A DNA stretch of 64,000 bases from assembly GCA_041752115.1 (NCBI GenBank), contig JBGSHS010000177.1, positions 62,001 to 126,000 on the forward strand, given 5' to 3'. Positions within the stretch are counted from its first letter, which is position 1. Each line of letters starts with the position of its first letter. A model generated the notes under the pieces. It had not been told where the DNA came from and did no database searches. It saw only the letters and a program-made list of their open reading frames with translations. Source of the stretch: JAJRVM01 sp041752115 (GTDB lineage Bacteria > Planctomycetota > Planctomycetia > Pirellulales > Pirellulaceae). The position numbers were made by a program, and so were the translations under genes. Below, one piece after another: positions 8,983-17,561 of the stretch.

Positions 8983-10431
8983 ATGCCATCACCACGGCCG
9001 CAACTGCCGATCACTCGCCGTGAGCTGCTCCGACGCGCCGGCACCGGCCTGGGCATGCTCGGCATGGCCGGACTCCTGGCCGATGCAGGTTATCTGGACC
9101 AGATGGTGGCGGCTGAAGAAGGCTACCGCAATCCGCTGGCGCCGCGCGAACCGCATTTTCCAGCCAAGGCCAAACACGTCATCCACCTGTTCATGAACGG
9201 CGGTCCGTCGCACGTCGACACGTTCGATCCCAAACCGGCCCTGGAGAAATATGCCGGCCAGAACCTGCCGATGGAGAACTTGCGGACAGAACGGAAAACA
9301 GGCGCGGCGTTCCCGTCGCCCTACAAGTTCGGGAAGTACGGCGAGAGTGGAATTGAGGTCAGCGAGATCTTTGCGCAGACGGCACAGCACATCGACGATA
9401 TCGCCGTCATCCGTTCGATGCAGGCCGAGGTGCCCAATCACGAACCGTCTCTGCTGCTGATGAACTGCGGCGCTTCGGTGCAGGTGCGTCCCAGCGTCGG
9501 TTCGTGGCTCACCTACGGGCTCGGCACGGACAACCAGAATCTGCCAGGCTTCATTGCCATGTGTCCGGGCGGTTACCCCATTCAGGAGACACAGAACTGG
9601 CAAGCCGCCTTCTTGCCGGGTGTCTATCAGGGAACGTACATCGATACCAGACATGAAGAAGTCGAAAAGCTGGTCGAGAACATCAAGAATCCGGCGCTGT
9701 CCCTTGAGCAACAGCGACGACAGCTCGATGCGCTCGCAGCCCTGAATCAGCTGCACAGCCAGCAACGTGGTCACGATCCGGCTCTGGAGTCCCGGATCCA
9801 TTCGTTCGAACTGGCCTATCGCATGCAGTTGGAGGCGACCGACGCGTTCGATGTCAGTCGTGAGCCGAAGGAAGTCCTGGACGCCTATGGTCCAGGAGTT
9901 CAGGCACGACAGATCCTGATCGCTCGGCGGCTGGTGGAACGGGGAGTGCGTTTTGTCCAGGTCTGGCACGGGGCCGGCCAGCCCTGGGACAACCATGACG
10001 ACCTGGAAGTCAATCACCGAAACCTGGCCGGCCAGTGCGACAAGGCGATCGGCGCCCTGCTGAGCGACTTGAAACGACTGGGACTGCTGGACGAAACGCT
10101 CGTGATCTGGGGCGGTGAGTTTGGACGTACGCCGACCGTTGAGCTGCCGCAAGCTGGGGCCAACGCCGGCAAGATCAATGGTCGCGATCACAACCACTAT
10201 GGCTTCACCGTCTGGCTGGCAGGGGGCGGCGTGAAAGGGGGCCAGGTCTATGGCGCCACCGATGAGTTCGGTTTCAAAGCGGTTGTCGACCCGGTCCCCG
10301 TGCACGACCTGCATGCAACGATCATGAAATTGATGGGCTTCGATCATACGCGGTTGACGTATCGTTTTGCCGGACGTGATTTCCGCTTGACCGACGTCTT
10401 CGGCAATGTCGTCGACCAGCTGATCGCATGA
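8983..10431 (+). CDS. Tat-exported DUF1501 protein (sulfatase-fold)
   Basis: 482 residues. The N-terminus has a twin-arginine-like signal (ITRRELLRRAG) before a hydrophobic stretch. The rest matches DUF1501, a family related to the alkaline phosphatase/sulfatase fold: HLFMNGGPSHVDTFDPKP (res ~65-82), NHEPS, VRFVQVWHGAGQPWDNHDD, LVIWGGEFGRTPT and RDHNHYGFTVWLAGGG, where Asp/His clusters would bind metals. It lies 21 bp after the DUF1549/1553 gene with a purine-rich ribosome site (AAAGGAAG), so the pair forms an operon. The two products are probably co-exported partners. The substrate is unknown. Confidence 0.9.
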   Translation: MPSPRPQLPITRRELLRRAGTGLGMLGMAGLLADAGYLDQMVAAEEGYRNPLAPREPHFPAKAKHVIHLFMNGGPSHVDTFDPKPALEKYAGQNLPMENLRTERKTGAAFPSPYKFGKYGESGIEVSEIFAQTAQHIDDIAVIRSMQAEVPNHEPSLLLMNCGASVQVRPSVGSWLTYGLGTDNQNLPGFIAMCPGGYPIQETQNWQAAFLPGVYQGTYIDTRHEEVEKLVENIKNPALSLEQQRRQLDALAALNQLHSQQRGHDPALESRIHSFELAYRMQLEATDAFDVSREPKEVLDAYGPGVQARQILIARRLVERGVRFVQVWHGAGQPWDNHDDLEVNHRNLAGQCDKAIGALLSDLKRLGLLDETLVIWGGEFGRTPTVELPQAGANAGKINGRDHNHYGFTVWLAGGGVKGGQVYGATDEFGFKAVVDPVPVHDLHATIMKLMGFDHTRLTYRFAGRDFRLTDVFGNVVDQLIA

Positions 10432-10458
10432 GAAACGCAGCCGCAGATCGCGCAGACC

Positions 10459-10560
10459 GCACGTAGCACGCACTTCAGTGCGTGACTTGCCCCGTCCAGG
10501 ATACGCCCCCGGGCTGGGCGGTCGAGCACGCCGTCGCGGGCTGAAGCCCGCGCTACACTG
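10459..10560. repeat. Two copies of palindromic repeat C between convergent genes
   Basis: Two hairpins follow the general form GTAGC-(stem)-TTCA-(stem)-GAC. The first is GTAGCACGCACTTCAGTGCG (10463 on). The second is on the reverse strand, GTAGCGCGGGCTTCAGCCCG (reading from about 10555). The stems differ but stay paired, which indicates compensatory change. Lying between the ends of the DUF1501 and FIST genes, they could act as bidirectional terminators. Two further copies are at 60257 and 60309. Confidence 0.7.
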
Positions 10561-10571
10561 CGCGAGCATGG

Positions 10572-11774
10572 CTACGCGAGCTGATGGCTGTTGCCAAACA
10601 GCACGACGCTGGCCGTGAAGCCGTGCATGAAGTTCTTGCCTCCGATCGGACCCAGCTCACCAGCGGCGAAGAACCCAGCGCACGGGATCTCTCCGAAGTA
10701 CTCTCGGATCACTCCCGCATCGTGATGAGGTTCGGGAAACAGCCGAGTTCCTCGTCCATTGCAGGTAAACAGCAGCCCGCCCAGAGGCGCTGCCTGCGAC
10801 TGACTGCGGGCTCCGGCCAGCAACTGCCGCATCTCCTGGTCGGCTGTCTCATGATCGCGGACATGAAACTGAACGGTCTGGCCAGGCCGAAAGAAGTCAC
10901 CGACGGCGATCGTACCGTTGTCCGCGTCAATGCCCATGACGTTTCGCACCAGGAAATCCCCCTGCTCGAATCGATCCTGGTACTCATTGACGACGCGTCC
11001 CAAATGGAGCCCGCGCTGCACCAACTGCTGGTCGCTGGTCGGCAACGTGTCAAAGATCTGCTTCAGCTGTAAGAGCGCGGGCTTGCCTCCTAATTCCTGG
11101 ATCAGATTCCCTTCCGCTTTGGTGACAATCAGATGATGTCCAATAGGACGGCATCCTTGCGAGACCACCGTGGTGGCCCGGAGCGGTCCGCTGAGCATGA
11201 CCGCGGCGGCCCCTTGCGTGTGCAGTTGGTCACCGAAGAACAGGCGACAATCGCCCGGAGCTGCTCCACCGCTCGCCATCCCTCCGACGACGCGCAGTCC
11301 GGGACGGTCTTCATTGAGCCGGTGCAGCATGACGTCGGCCGGAAAACTGAACGGATCGCCAATCATCACCATGACGGCATCCTCGGGCCACTGGTGGGCG
11401 AACTGATCAGGCCACCCGACAATGCTCGCTCCTTCCGAGGTCCGCTCCAACCGCAAGTGCATGGGAACCAACTCGACGCCGTCGAGGCGGGCGAGCCAGA
11501 GCGACACGGCCGGCTGGCCTTCGATTTCCTCGCCGGCCCCCACAATCGACTCACCCGTTCCGCCAATCAATATACTCGGCCCCAGCAGGTCGCCGGCCTG
11601 ACGAGCGACCGACTGTTCGATGCGAGGATACTCCGACGAAACGAACAGAATCGCCAGGTGCGGCGCAGCTCCCAGACGTTCCAGCGACTCGCCACACACG
11701 TCACTGATCGCCTGCTGGAGATCGGTTCGTCTGGACACGGCGGCGGCAAATTTCAGCGGGGACTCAAGTGGCAT
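10572..11774 (-). CDS. FIST-domain protein (ligand-binding sensor)
   Basis: 400 residues from the ATG at 11774 (GAGA lies 8 bp upstream); another ATG at 11804 is possible. Residues ~40-210 match the FIST N domain (ILFVSSEYPR, LIGGTGESIVG, RVVGGMASGGAAPG). Residues ~220-390 match FIST C (RPIGHHLIVTKAEGN, LVRNVMGIDADNG, GLLFTCNGRG, AGFFAAGELGPIGG). FIST domains are predicted to bind small ligands, possibly amino acids, and often precede signalling output modules. This copy has no output domain, transmembrane segment or signal peptide, so it would be a stand-alone cytoplasmic sensor or enzyme. The neighbours do not point to a partner. Confidence 0.85.
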   Translation of the reverse strand: MPLESPLKFAAAVSRRTDLQQAISDVCGESLERLGAAPHLAILFVSSEYPRIEQSVARQAGDLLGPSILIGGTGESIVGAGEEIEGQPAVSLWLARLDGVELVPMHLRLERTSEGASIVGWPDQFAHQWPEDAVMVMIGDPFSFPADVMLHRLNEDRPGLRVVGGMASGGAAPGDCRLFFGDQLHTQGAAAVMLSGPLRATTVVSQGCRPIGHHLIVTKAEGNLIQELGGKPALLQLKQIFDTLPTSDQQLVQRGLHLGRVVNEYQDRFEQGDFLVRNVMGIDADNGTIAVGDFFRPGQTVQFHVRDHETADQEMRQLLAGARSQSQAAPLGGLLFTCNGRGTRLFPEPHHDAGVIREYFGEIPCAGFFAAGELGPIGGKNFMHGFTASVVLFGNSHQLA

Positions 11775-12126
11775 AAGAGATTCTCGGTAATCGCAGACAA
11801 CCATCGGTACCTGGGAGGAACAACAGCACAGCACCGGGAGCCGGCCGGCTCTTCCCAGTGCACGCCTGCTCACATCATAGGGAGCGTACACCCGATCGAG
11901 CAACCGTTGGTCCAGAACCCCCTGGTCGTGTCAGTTGTGATTGGCGAGTGGGCGTGGCACTGTTCGTCAGGAGACCATCCGTGTCAGGTCGTCCGGCACG
12001 GGTCGAACCGATGTCCCCCCCGATCAACAGCTGCGCAGTGACGACCGACCAAGCCGATGAAAGCGGGTCAGTAACTGCGCATGCTGGCCTCAAACAATGT
12101 CGCCCGGCAGCCGATTGCCTCCGATC
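11775..12126. other. Intergenic region without recognised features
   Basis: Lies between the start of the FIST gene and the 3' end of the flagellar gene, both on the minus strand. Short open frames here have no domain-like composition. It should contain the FIST promoter and the flagellar gene's terminator, but neither is obvious. Confidence 0.4.
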
Positions 12127-12954
12127 TTACATCCCACGGAGCAGTTCGTCCCACAGGTCGTCGACCGTGTCGAGCACATTGAGGTTCGCACGAAACATCA
12201 GCTCAGCTCGCGCCAGATCAATCAGATTCTCGGCAACATCGCTGTTGGAGGCTTCGCGAGCGGCGGGAGAGAGCGATCCGAGTCCGGAGCTGCCGGGGTC
12301 GTTGATCTGAGCTGTGCCGGAACCGGCAGTGGGAACAAACCTGTTCTGTCCGATGGCCCGCAGCCCGCTGGGATTGTAGAACTGAGCCAGCCGGATCTGC
12401 CCAATCGATCGCGACGTACCGTCGAGTGTCTCGGCCCCTATCTGCCCGTGGGAATTGATGTGGTATCGAGCTGCAAAGGAACTGCCGCCCGCCGACGTAC
12501 GGTTGCTGCGTGCTCGGGGGTTCAGCATAAACAGAGGGACCAACTCTCCCTGAAAGGCACTCCGCTCACCTTGCAGCCCCAACAGGCGATCTCCGCTGGC
12601 AGACACAAGTTGCCCCTCGGAGTTCACTTGGAAGGAACCGTCGCGGGTATAGGTCCGCTGCCCCTGAGAATCCTCAAGAACGAAATATCCGGCGCCCTGT
12701 ATCGCCAGATTCAGTGGTCCCTCGCCCGTTGTCGTCACACCTGATGAGCGGTCGTGAGCGAGTCCCACCAGTTGGACTCCATGACCGACCTGAGCGTTGG
12801 CCGTCCCGGAAGATGGCTGCGTGGCGAGAACAACGCTTGAGGCCTTGAATCCGGGCGTCTGAAGGTTGGCCAGGTTGTCGGCAGCCACCTCGAGCATGGT
12901 CTCGGCGGCCGAGATGCCGGACAGCGCGGTCTGTGAGATCGATGACAAGGACAT
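12127..12954 (-). CDS. Flagellar hook-basal body protein (FlgG/FlgF-like)
   Basis: 275 residues, close to the usual FlgG/FlgF size. The N-terminus (ALSGISAAETMLEVAADNLA then NLQTPGFKAS) is the conserved rod/hook motif 'NLAN-x-x-T-x-GFK'. The middle has the FlgE/F/G signature GYFVLEDSQGQRTYTRDGSF (res ~90-110) and GQIGAETLDG. The C-terminal LGSLSPAAREASNSDVAENL has the D0 coiled-coil pattern (E-x-SNVD-x-x-x-E-x). The product would be exported by the flagellar type III system into the periplasmic rod or hook. No other flagellar gene is nearby, which fits the scattered flagellar genes of many planctomycetes. Rod rather than hook identity is inferred from length. Confidence 0.85.
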   Translation of the reverse strand: MSLSSISQTALSGISAAETMLEVAADNLANLQTPGFKASSVVLATQPSSGTANAQVGHGVQLVGLAHDRSSGVTTTGEGPLNLAIQGAGYFVLEDSQGQRTYTRDGSFQVNSEGQLVSASGDRLLGLQGERSAFQGELVPLFMLNPRARSNRTSAGGSSFAARYHINSHGQIGAETLDGTSRSIGQIRLAQFYNPSGLRAIGQNRFVPTAGSGTAQINDPGSSGLGSLSPAAREASNSDVAENLIDLARAELMFRANLNVLDTVDDLWDELLRGM

Positions 12955-13088
12955 ACGCGCACCTGCTGACGAACTGCTTGAGGCGTCATCAGCAAGTGTA
13001 GGTCACAAAACGGGTTCGCGCCGTCAGATTCGGCACGTCTGAACGGAAGTCTGCAAGATCGGCCGAGCCCTCCGCCGTCGGATCTCGC

Positions 13089-15569
13089 TCAGCGTTCGAA
13101 GGCCGGTCGGCGTTTCCCCTCGGCATCAACAAACCAGGGTGCCCATACCACGGTGATCGGTTCGACGATCATATCGGCCTTGCGAGGCCGCACGGAAAGC
13201 TTCTCCAGGGCCAGTTCGTCAGACCGATAGGCGGCCTCGATAGCAGCCACATCGGCCGCGATCTTCTCGTCCAGTTGTTGGCGTTGCTGAATCAGTCCAT
13301 TCAGATTCTCGCGCGCGCGTGCCGTATCCTGATGCTCTTTCGCCACACGGCCAGCCTGACGAGCCGTCGACGATGCGCGATCCACATTGGTGCGACTGAG
13401 TTTCTTCCGGCTGAAGAGCGCTCCGAAGATGGACTTGCCAATCGAGATGGCCGTGTCGACCGTCTCCTGTTGATACTCCGATTCAGCCTGCCGCACTTTG
13501 TCTTGAGCTCGACGGATACGCTCTTCCAGACTCCGCATCTGATCCGCATAGCGGTCTCGCAGCTGTTGGACCTTGGCATCGCGCTGTTCGTGCAGGCGGT
13601 GGGCCAGACGAATACGAAACTCTCCGGCCGTCTCCCCGGCCTGTGAGTACTCCTTGAGCACCGCGCACTTGAAGACGTCGAGTGTCTGCCTGCTGTAGAG
13701 CTGATCCTTCAGCCTCCGCTGCCAGGCACTGTAGTTCCTGCTGACGGTCAACGCCTCGGGCACAGCGACATACACGGCATCCACCGCCGTGTCGTCTGTG
13801 AATCGAACGGGTAGACGGATCGGTTCGGCACTCTCCCACAGTGAATCGGTCGGCTGATTCTCCGCGGGTACGAGGAGGGCCTGCTGTTGCCAATAGTCGA
13901 CGTTGTACATCGCACGCACGAAATGCAGATTCGCACTCCCCAAGAGCGCTGGTACATAGACGAGCCCTGTTCCCAGCGGACGATCCACCGACACATTCAG
14001 GTACTTCTGGGGCACGTCCGGTGGAATGCGCCGGGCTTGTTCCACCACCGACGACAAAGCAGATACCGGCCCCGCCCCGGTCGGTGCCAACTCGGGCTGA
14101 ATCATCGCAGAGTCAGGCTGTGTCACAACCTCTGTCTCGTCGCTTTGATCAGGTGCACGAGGTACGGTCAGCGAGCGAATCTGGTCGCGGGTCAATGGTC
14201 CACGCAGATAGGACAGCGCCCAGCGCGTCTGAAACACAACCGGCTCGTCCTCATGGACGTTGTTCATCAGGAAGACACGTCCGCCGAGTCCTGAGAGCAT
14301 GACATCCATCTTCTGCCGATCGAAGCGAGCTCCTGCCTGCGATGAGGCTCCTTCGAGGCCGTCGAGCAGGCGGGCCTTGTCCCGCTCAGTCTGCAGCCGA
14401 CCGAGCCACCAGGTACCACAGTTGGAGAGTCCCTTGTAGTCCAAATCGACCGGATTCTGCGTGGCCAGCACCAATCCCAACCCGTAAGCTCGAGCCTGCT
14501 TGAGCAACGTGAGCATCGGGGTCTTGGAGGGAGGATTCGCCACCGGAGGAAAGAAACCGAAGACTTCATCCATGTAGAACAGCGCGCGCAAGCTGGGCGT
14601 GCCCGGCTGACTGCGCACCCACGCCAGCAGTTCGTTGAGCAGAATGGTCACGAAAAACATCCGCTCCGCATCCGACAGATGCGCTATCGACAGGATCGAG
14701 ATCCGAGGCTTGCCCGACTGCGTGTAAAGCAGCCGCTGGATGTCCAGCGGTTCGCCCTCCAGCCAGCCGGCAAAGGACGGAGATGCCAGGAGACTGTTGA
14801 GCGACATGGAGAGCGTCACGCGATCCTTCTTCGGATAGAACGTGTCGACGTCCATCACGCCGATTCTCTCAAACGGCGGCGTCTGAATCTCCCGAATCAG
14901 CGTGCCGATGTCCATCGATCGCCCATCACGCCAGGCTCGGTCTAAGAGATTCGAAACGAGAATGAACTCCCGGCTGCGCACCGGATCGATGTCCAGTCCC
15001 AAGAGGGCCAGCAACCCGGCCGTGGCGGAGGCCACACGATCGCGAAACGCATCGACGTCATCGATCATCTCACGCGCCGGCGCAGAAAAAGACTTCAGCA
15101 CCGTCAACGGTACACCGGCCGAGCTCCCAGGAGTGTAAATCGTCAGGTCGACGGCTGAGCGAAAACGCTCGATTCGAGCTCCGTCCTGATCCCATTCGGA
15201 GAGCCCCCCACGCCAGCGATCGGCCGTCTGCTGTGCCAACTGCTCCACAGGCATACCCAGCCGGTCCGCTTCTGCCGGATCGATCCAAGGCGCGAAGTCC
15301 TCAGCGCGCAGCTGCGGAAACGTCAGCAGCAGATTGCCGATGTCCCCTTTCGGATCGATTGCGATCGCCGGAATAGAGTCAATTCCCGCCTCTTCCAACA
15401 GTGACAAGCAGAGCCCCGTCTTGCCACTGCCGGTCATGCCGACACACACCGCGTGCGTCGTCAAGTCCCGCGCGTCGTACAACAGATACTCCGACGTCGT
15501 CGCACCGGCCTCCATGTCCCGCACTCGCCCCAAATAAAACACCCCCAGCTTCTCGAACGACTGCTCCAC
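13089..15569 (-). CDS. HerA/DUF87-like ATPase with C-terminal coiled coil
   Basis: 826 residues from a GTG at 15569. This start was chosen because GAGGAG lies 6 bp upstream; a longer frame to a GTG at 15596 lacks this. Residues 44-51 are a Walker A (GMTGSGKT), followed by AIDPKGDIGNLLLTFP, typical of HerA/VirB4-type hexameric motor ATPases. ALFYMDEVFGFFPP is the Walker B. Later come VLATQNPVDLDYKGLSNCGT (sensor region) and an arginine-finger-like NNVHEDEPVVFQTRW. Residues ~590-760 form a long charged coiled coil (SLEERIRRAQDKVRQAESEY), followed by a short beta end. Motors of this class move DNA or protein. No nuclease (NurA, SIR2) or other defence partner adjoins it, so the role is open. Confidence 0.82.
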   Translation of the reverse strand: MEQSFEKLGVFYLGRVRDMEAGATTSEYLLYDARDLTTHAVCVGMTGSGKTGLCLSLLEEAGIDSIPAIAIDPKGDIGNLLLTFPQLRAEDFAPWIDPAEADRLGMPVEQLAQQTADRWRGGLSEWDQDGARIERFRSAVDLTIYTPGSSAGVPLTVLKSFSAPAREMIDDVDAFRDRVASATAGLLALLGLDIDPVRSREFILVSNLLDRAWRDGRSMDIGTLIREIQTPPFERIGVMDVDTFYPKKDRVTLSMSLNSLLASPSFAGWLEGEPLDIQRLLYTQSGKPRISILSIAHLSDAERMFFVTILLNELLAWVRSQPGTPSLRALFYMDEVFGFFPPVANPPSKTPMLTLLKQARAYGLGLVLATQNPVDLDYKGLSNCGTWWLGRLQTERDKARLLDGLEGASSQAGARFDRQKMDVMLSGLGGRVFLMNNVHEDEPVVFQTRWALSYLRGPLTRDQIRSLTVPRAPDQSDETEVVTQPDSAMIQPELAPTGAGPVSALSSVVEQARRIPPDVPQKYLNVSVDRPLGTGLVYVPALLGSANLHFVRAMYNVDYWQQQALLVPAENQPTDSLWESAEPIRLPVRFTDDTAVDAVYVAVPEALTVSRNYSAWQRRLKDQLYSRQTLDVFKCAVLKEYSQAGETAGEFRIRLAHRLHEQRDAKVQQLRDRYADQMRSLEERIRRAQDKVRQAESEYQQETVDTAISIGKSIFGALFSRKKLSRTNVDRASSTARQAGRVAKEHQDTARARENLNGLIQQRQQLDEKIAADVAAIEAAYRSDELALEKLSVRPRKADMIVEPITVVWAPWFVDAEGKRRPAFER

Positions 15570-15956
15570 GGCACGCTCCTCAGTCAATGAGACCACTGGC
15601 GCTGCTCACCACGGAAACCACCCGTGACGTGTGGCACTGCCACGAACACTGGCCGCACGCCCAGCCGGTGCTGCCAGCCACCCATCTTACGGTCTGCAGC
15701 GGCCGCTCGGAAGTTGCAGCAGGCGTGGCCGGGCGAATCCCGAAGGACAACGAGTCGGACCGGCAGTTGCCGTCGACGGCGCGCAGAAAGCGCACGCTGA
15801 GGCGCGGAGACGCAGGGGCGCAGAGATGATGACGAAGTGGACGCCACGAGAAAGATCCCGCCGGCACGGTCTGTCGACAGCGTTGCCGGCGGGGACATGA
15901 TTCTGCGGTTCTTTGTGGGATTTCCGGGCGCCACGGATCGTGACGCCTCGCTCCGC
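15570..15956. other. Intergenic region without recognised features
   Basis: Lies between the secreted-protein gene's stop and the HerA-like gene's start, both on the minus strand. No repeat family recognised elsewhere in the window occurs here, and the open frames look random. Confidence 0.4.
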
Positions 15957-16655
15957 TCAATGGCGCGACCAGCCGAGAGTGACGTCGTCGAGCGAATTGG
16001 CGGCTTGACCGAGCATCTTGACGGTCGCTTCGCTGGAAACCTGACGCAGTGCCGGGCCGATCATCTTGTCCAACTGAGCCAGGATCTTCTGCCCGTGGTC
16101 GGCCGGGATATTGCTGGTTGTCAGACGCAATGCGACGTCGTACTTCTGGTCCAGACCATCGAGCAACGTTTGCGGCTGACTCGGTACATTGGCCAGACAC
16201 TTCGTGGAGTGACTCACATACAACCAATCCCCTTCCACCTTGGCGTAGAGTTCCTTCGTGCTGTCGGTTCCCACCACGTGATACAGGCCACCACCAACGT
16301 CGCTGGCTTTGGCCACATGCTGGTAGAGTTCCGACAACAACGTCTCGGCGTCGGTGACCGGCACGAAAGCGTAGGCAGACAGACCGTCATCAATCTGAAT
16401 GACCGCGCCCCAAGGACGCCCGGTGTCGAGTCCTGACAGCGGCTTGCCTTCGCTGTAGAGCTTGAACAGGCCGGACAGCCACGTCGGCATGTCCGGCGAC
16501 TTGCCAACAAACCCCACCGATGCCGGATCTGCTTTCGCCTGATCATAGCTCGCTAAGCTCAGCACGACCAACGGCTTCGGAGGTCCGGCCAGTGCTGAAG
16601 AGGTCAGGGCCAGACAGACAACCGCCACCAACGAGAACGTCAACCAACTACGCAT
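15957..16655 (-). CDS. Small secreted protein of unknown function
   Basis: 232 residues with a clear signal peptide (MRSWLTFSLVAVVCLALTSS, then ALAGPP). The ATG has AGGAGC 7 bp upstream. The mature part is alpha/beta in feel: PLVVLSLASYDQAKADPAS, GAVIQIDDGLSAYAFVPVTD, LYAKVEGDWLYVSHSTKCL, YDVALRLTTSNIPADHGQKI. Similar planctomycete secreted proteins, as I remember them, are around 550-600 residues, so this may be a shortened paralogue. It probably resides in the periplasm or on the cell surface. The neighbours give no functional lead. Confidence 0.65.
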   Translation of the reverse strand: MRSWLTFSLVAVVCLALTSSALAGPPKPLVVLSLASYDQAKADPASVGFVGKSPDMPTWLSGLFKLYSEGKPLSGLDTGRPWGAVIQIDDGLSAYAFVPVTDAETLLSELYQHVAKASDVGGGLYHVVGTDSTKELYAKVEGDWLYVSHSTKCLANVPSQPQTLLDGLDQKYDVALRLTTSNIPADHGQKILAQLDKMIGPALRQVSSEATVKMLGQAANSLDDVTLGWSRH

Positions 16656-16805
16656 TTGAATGCTCCTAGAAAAATGTCAATCCGGAACGTTGTCACTCAG
16701 CCCGACGTGGACTGAACCACCTGAGCAGGGGCGTGTGAGTACATACAGCACCGCCGCAGAAACCTTACACATAAGTTCTGAAGAATCTGCCGCAGGTCCC
16801 CTCGG

Positions 16806-17561
16806 TCAGGCGGGACGGAGTGCCGCAAACAAGTCCCGTATCTCCTGGTCCACTTCTTCCTCGTTCGACACTGTCTGAGCGATTTCGGCTCGAAGCAGTT
16901 CGCGGAAGCGACGACGCATGCGATGTGCCGCGACCATCGCCGCCCCTTCGGACATTCCCAATCGGCGTGCGGCGTGAGCATAACTGACCTCCCGCTTGCC
17001 GCTGGCCAGGAACGGACGGAGAAGCTCGAAATGGGCCTCCTTCCCCATCCGCATGAACTCGCTCTGCAGCTGTTCCATCACCTGGTTGAGCAGCGTCTCG
17101 GCCCATTGCCGGTCGAACAACCGATCTGGTGTCAACCAATCGACAGGTTCATGTGCCATGCGTGATTCAGCCAGGTCGACATCCAGTTGCCAGAGCGGCC
17201 GCCCGCCACCCCGTTTCTCAGCCCGTGCTTTGACCCACTCGCTGGTCAGGAAATTGCGGAGCGAGGCGAGCAGGAACGTGCGAAATCGCCCTCGCTGCTG
17301 ATCGGCGGCGGCGAGCACGTTCTTCTCCAGCAGTCGCGCGAAGAACTCCTGGATCAGATCTTGCGCCTCGTGAGCGTTCGGTGTCCGGCGACGAACATAC
17401 ACGTACAGGGGATACCAGTAGGTACGGCAGAGCTCACTGAGTGCTTCGCGGGCATGCGGTTGGGACAATTCGCCGGCGGCCCGCACAACACTCCAGCGCG
17501 TACTCAGAAATCGATCATCGGGCGGATCGGCATCGCGTGGAAAAGTCATGCTTTGAGTCAC
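16806..17561 (-). CDS. ECF-like RNA polymerase sigma factor
   Basis: 251 residues. The start is a GTG at 17561 with AGGAGG 4 bp upstream; it overlaps the kinase stop by 4 bp (GTGA), implying translational coupling. Residues ~20-110 fit sigma-70 region 2 (FLSTRWSVVRAAG, YWYPLYVYVRRRTPNAHEAQ, DLIQEFFARLLEK). Residues ~180-235 fit region 4 (YAHAARRLGMSEGAAMVAAHRMRRRFRE, a helix-turn-helix). It belongs to the long planctomycete ECF-like group that is commonly encoded next to a Ser/Thr kinase, as here. It would direct polymerase to an unknown regulon. No separate anti-sigma gene is visible, and the kinase may take that regulatory role. Confidence 0.87.
   Translation of the reverse strand: MTQSMTFPRDADPPDDRFLSTRWSVVRAAGELSQPHAREALSELCRTYWYPLYVYVRRRTPNAHEAQDLIQEFFARLLEKNVLAAADQQRGRFRTFLLASLRNFLTSEWVKARAEKRGGGRPLWQLDVDLAESRMAHEPVDWLTPDRLFDRQWAETLLNQVMEQLQSEFMRMGKEAHFELLRPFLASGKREVSYAHAARRLGMSEGAAMVAAHRMRRRFRELLRAEIAQTVSNEEEVDQEIRDLFAALRPA

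Noticed and set aside
8989..10569. A 526-codon open frame on the minus strand
   Set aside because: It lies exactly antisense to the DUF1501 gene, which has a recognised domain and motifs; its own sequence shows no family pattern.
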